From: Dipteris shenzhenensis
Taxonomy: Eukaryota > Polypodiophyta > Polypodiopsida > Gleicheniales
Reading direction: 5' to 3' (one strand)
Length of the DNA stretch: 64,000 nt
Assembly: GCA_047967505.1 (NCBI GenBank)
Contig: CM106540.1
The translations under genes and the position numbers were made by a program. This document shows positions 46,801 to 52,092 of this stretch, piece after piece (position 1 is the stretch's first letter; each line of letters begins with the position of its first letter). The notes below the pieces were generated by a model that saw only the letters and a program-made list of their open reading frames with translations, was not told where the DNA came from and ran no database searches.

Positions 46801-49800
46801 ATGGTGGACCAATTTGCTTTTGTAGGGTAAAGCCCCTAACACTTGGGTTGAGTTCAAAAAAGTTTTCTCATATGCTTGGCTTACTACCACTTTTGAAGTA
46901 GATATAATGACAGCATGGCATAAGCTGGATGTCGCAAACTGTAACAATCTTGAAGAGTATAACAAAAAGTTCTGAGAGGCCTTATTGCCAGTCAGCTCGT
47001 ATAGGACCGTATCATTGTCTGAGCAGGTGGAAAAGTATTGTTGTGGGAGGTGGCCAAAGGAGCTTCGTGACTATTGCACCAAGACAAAGGTCTCCAACAT
47101 ATCTCAGCTGATTGAGAATGCTACTACAGCCTATGCTCTCATGCAAGGGATGACTCCAGGATTCAAAGGTAAGCAACAGGATAATTCTTTCACGAAAAGG
47201 AAATTTGCCAAGACGACCAAAGTCAAGTTTGATATGGACCAGTGACCTGATAGTAAGCCCAATATCAGAGAGAGATTGTCTCCTGAGGAACGGCAAGCAC
47301 TATTTGAAGCTGGAAAGTGTTTCCTTTGCAAAGAAGAGGGCCATCAGGCCAAAGATTGCCCCAATCGTAAACAGAAACAACCTATTGGGGCACAAGAAGC
47401 GAAAAAGGACAGCCACACGCGCTAGGAGATTTGTTTTCCTTTGGTAAAAAGCAGTAATATTGGTATAAATAATTGTAACAGCCAGAAATCGGAGAGTCTC
47501 CTCTTTCTAGGCTGCTTTGTTATTTGCAGGATGTTTATTCCCTGCTAGTTTTGCATGGTAATTTGCAGGATGGTTCTTCCCTGCTAGTTTTGTTGATTTT
47601 TGTATCAGTTAGAAGATGGAGAGTCTCCTCTTCTAGGCTGAATGGTAAATTGCAGAATTAGTCCTTGTTACTATTGGATTCCTCTTGTTGCCCGGCATGG
47701 CTAGAGCAGCCCATCCATGTATCACATGCCTGTTTTGGATGCTCTTGTTGCCCGGCATGGCTCGAGCAATAAATCCATTTAGTACATGCTAGTTGGTTTT
47801 TGATTTAAACCACGAGGCAAGGGTCCAAGTCTAGCATAGATGGGCTGAACCGATTCAGCTTGCGGTGACGCAAGTCTGCAAGGATATCGAGTATCGGCAT
47901 CTATGTTCCTAGGATCCATTATTGCCATGTGTGTGGTTCAAGTTTTTGGAGGCGAGTGAACTAGCAGATTTCACTCAGAGTGGAGTAGTCCACTCAGTTG
48001 TTGTACTTTGAGCTGACTTCGGTTGTAGCTCCTTCAGGCTCAGCAGAGCGTAGGTCTGGAGCATTGCCTGATGCTCAAGAGGGAGGTAGTTCCACCACCT
48101 CCTTGTCAACAGACAAGCTCATGGTATCTAGAAGTCACTTGGTGACACTGTATGTCTCACCCGAGGTATTGTTTGCTGACAATACATCTGCTACCGGACT
48201 TCTATGATGAGTGCACTAGTCACTCCACATGGATGATGCATTGATATATGGGATGGACACGCGCGCTCTCCTAGACCATATCATCATTGTTAAATGTTTA
48301 TGTTTATAGCAGCAAACTTGATAGTTTGCTGTTTCAAGAGGAGGGTATGTCACGAGGACGTGATAAACAAAAGGACTCAGTCATAAACTTCATAAATAGC
48401 CACAATGCAAGCTTCAGTCGCTTAAATCACTTAGCACAACTTAGAAACAAGCTTCAACAACAACCAAGGTGAGGCTAGAATGCCCCTACTCAATGAAAAT
48501 AGTACATAGTGCGCCCACTGGCCCCAAATGCCTTGGCACTCCTTATAGTATTTATTTAATGCTTCTGAATGGAAATGCTTTACAACAAGGGTTCAACCCT
48601 GCACTGTTCCTCTCTGCAAATCCTCTACTTGTCTTCAAGGCATCTAATCCCAGTGCACCACTAGAATTCCCACCGGCAAGGCATACTCAGGCATTCACTT
48701 TGTCCTTGTACCTTTGCAAGTCTTGTCTCTTAGTCCACCTCATTTGCACACTCACAGGTGGGGCCCTAATTCTCGTACTCCAAGTCCTACAACAAAGAGC
48801 TATACATACATACATACATACATGTATAGAGAGAGAGAGAAGTTTATTATAATAAAGTCTTTGAAACACCAAAGGGCCAGATACAATGAGCTATTTTGAA
48901 TAGGTGGAGCCTCTGCACCCAAGACAAGTAAAACATAACTGTAAAACACTAATACAAGCTGTCTGAGCCCATGGAGAGAACGACAGCTGCAATGTGGCAT
49001 CAGTGTTGTGGTTCTTCATATGTTGGCAGAGGAGCGAAGCCCATGAGAGGCTGCAGTGGTGTACCGGGCTGCAACGGCATAAAACCCATGATAGAGCACT
49101 GACGTCAGTCCAACATGTGGTCCACTGTCATCTCCTACTAGCCGTGGTCCTGCATTGGATAAGTGCCACTGTCATACCCATCAATCGTGCCTCTAGTCTG
49201 GTGAACATGGAGGAAAGATCCCAGAGCCTAATCTATGCATCGATACGTTGACGGGTCTATCATATCTCTTGCTCCACGCCTCAGCTACGCCGTCGAGAGA
49301 GAGAGAGAGAGAGAGATGCTCGTTTTGGAGAGACTAAAATGAAATTGTTTAGACTTCACAAGCAGTTGTAGCTTGAATGAAGAGATTTTGGACTACTTTT
49401 TTATCAGCCTTCTCCTTTAGTGCTAGCCTTCGTCATGGCTAAGTCTACCCTTCACCTCCGGAGTGCCGACAGAAACTCAGTACGAAGACTTTGTACAAAT
49501 GGATGCTCAAGTATGTGTGGGTGTGTGGATTTGTATGTGTGAGAGCATATTTTTATACTATGGTCTATACCCATTGTTGGGCACTGATGATGTCAGTGGG
49601 GATGTCATAGTAGCTAGTCTTTGCTCTGTGTGATGAAGTTTATGGTTTTCAATCTTATGAGTGACTATCGTGACATTGAAACTGCACTATGTTGTGTTTT
49701 TAGAGGATGAGTTTGGGAATGTTCTTGGATTCATCATGGCATATGAATCCATGAACATGCCGAGCAGATCCTCTAAAAAGAAACAAACTCATGCTTAAGT

Positions 49801-52054
49801 CCTTTCCCAACTTTCAAAATAGGCATTTATTGAATAGCTTTGAGTCGTTCCAACAAGAATCGTATAAGTCCGATTCCCACGAACAGCAAGGCCCTCTAAT
49901 CCTCCAATAATCCCAGTCCAAGTCCCAAAACAAAGAAATTATGGCTCTATGTTTAGCCACATAACACAAACACAAACACATACATGAATCAAGGAACATG
50001 CGCAAACTCATCCTCTTGAAGTATATCTGTAATGAGGCACATGTAGTGTATAGCGCCGTTTCTTGCAAATTTGCTTGAAACTACAGAAGGAAATTCTTAT
50101 GTTTCGTTCTCTTTGTAATAGGGATGACGGCCCACTGCCTGCGTAAAGAAGACTCAACGAAGGCAGGAAACTAAAGAAAGTCTAGTCTTCAATAGAGGTA
50201 GTTCCGACCCTGCATAGAACTTGCCAACAGAAGAGGCCACTGCAAAGTCAGTAGACACCTAACTGATTTCATGTTGTAGTTTAAAGTCAACCCCAAATAG
50301 GAATTTTAAAAACCTGATACAGAGAATTCCATATAGACCATGACCTACAGAGATTATGTCCAGCAGTTTGTGCAGTAGTTCAGACAAGAAGCAGCAACAA
50401 GGCTGATAAGCGCATACGCAGAGCCACAGCAACAGCACGCTTTGCATCTTTTTGCCCAACGATGTAACGATCCAGCATCTCCACAACTTTCGCAGGTGTT
50501 AAGCTTGAGTAATCTGTACATGTTCATCCAAATACAGAAAACCGGTTTAACCTTTTGGCCTATCACAAGCACAAGGAAGCCCCACCTACTAGATCAGTCC
50601 CACAACTGCAGAGATGCACCTGGCAGTGCGGCAGGAGATTTGGCCTCTGAAATGTCCATGTTATCAGTTGCCCCATTTGGCTGCACAGATCTGCATATTC
50701 CACAAAACAATAGCTTAAAAGTTGATGATCTGGACCTATTTGAATTAACAAAAAGAATATAACAAGCTCCAAAACTGGCCTTTCTTAGAACAGCCATTTC
50801 TAACTGAGAAATAAGCCTCATGCTCATTAGCCTTGAAGCCCCAAACACTTCGACATGAGACATGAAGACCAGAAGTCCCTCAAATTCTGCTATATAAATC
50901 TTGGCAGTCTCAACCCACTGGTGCTTCACCCTCATCGGATGGCACTCAACTGATTGATGGGACAAATTTGAGCTTGAACTTTATTCATCTGTGTCTTCCA
51001 AAACAGCATGCTGATAAAATAGAAGTCTACGTTGAGTCTATCTGTGAGCTTCCTCGTCCTCGCCTGTCTCTAGAAAAAGCCTTCTGGGTTGGGACACAGC
51101 AGGTGCTTTGAAGCCCTCCTTGCACAAACCTACAGTGCTACTGAAGTTCATGACTATTTTCATCTCTGTTCATTCACAACAAAGACTTTTGATGTGCTTC
51201 AACCTCTTAGCTACTGCTATGACATCTTTCAAACAGGAGGCGCTTCTTGCCTAAATGTAGATTCATTAATTCAGTAAAACAGTCAACACAAGAATACAAA
51301 GAGAATCCTGAAAGACACTACAATTGCTGAAGAACATTCCAGTCGTAAATACACCTTCAATCTCCTCCTTGGTCTCCTTCACATTTTGTAGCAAGCTTCT
51401 TTTATTTTTGTTGAGAATCATTTTCAACAGAAAATGCAACATTTTCTATGCTGGTGTGCCATCTGGTCCTGAAAAAGGGCATGGCCATGAATGATTGAGC
51501 CGTTAGGGACTGGACATGAGCGAGACTTGCGGTATGAGGTGGCAATGTGCAAAAATCAGCTCGACCTTCTCAAGGAGGAAGGGGAGATCATAAAGGCCAT
51601 GCCCACGAAGGTAAAGTATGAAATCAAAGAGCTGCAACCACACATGGGCAGCGAAGGTCCCAAGAGAAGAAAGAATCTGCAGAATATGCCCCACTAGAGA
51701 GGTAGAAAATGAACAGCATGTACTTGTAAGATGCCAAGCCTATGCACACATCAGAGAAAATGGACGGAAGAAGCAGAAGCAACTTAAAAAAATCTGTTGG
51801 AGCAGCCAGCCAAAAAGCTAGGAAGCTACTTAAAAGAAATCTCGGCACACCGCACAACACTTGGGCTGGCACACAAGCTAGCTCAACAAGCACTCATTAC
51901 ATACCAAGCTTGTGACATTTTATTTCACTAGATTGCAAAAGGTCACTATTTGTTAATAGTAACCTTTTATTTCACTAGATTGCAAAAGGTCACTATTTGT
52001 TAATAGTGACCACCGATCCCATAGATCCTGCAGGGTCTCACACGGACTTTCATA

Positions 52055-52092
<38 letters not shown>

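Larger units (their letters stand above)
44202..48346 (+). mobile_element. Element D: gag-only Ty3-type element
   Basis: A long LTR-like region (44202 to about 45690), gag remnant (45799-47425) and a non-coding 3' part ending in purine tract AGAGGAGGGTA (48336-48346). No protease, RT or integrase is present, so it looks like a non-autonomous derivative. A candidate primer site GTTCCGTTGCCGAGA lies near 45694. No 3' LTR in the same orientation is found, and the 5' boundary at TGTCACAGG is tentative. Confidence 0.65.

Noticed and set aside
47490-47780. Possible CRISPR-like array because of repeated words
   Set aside because: Only two copies of each word, different words interleaved, no uniform spacers, and a eukaryotic transposon context.
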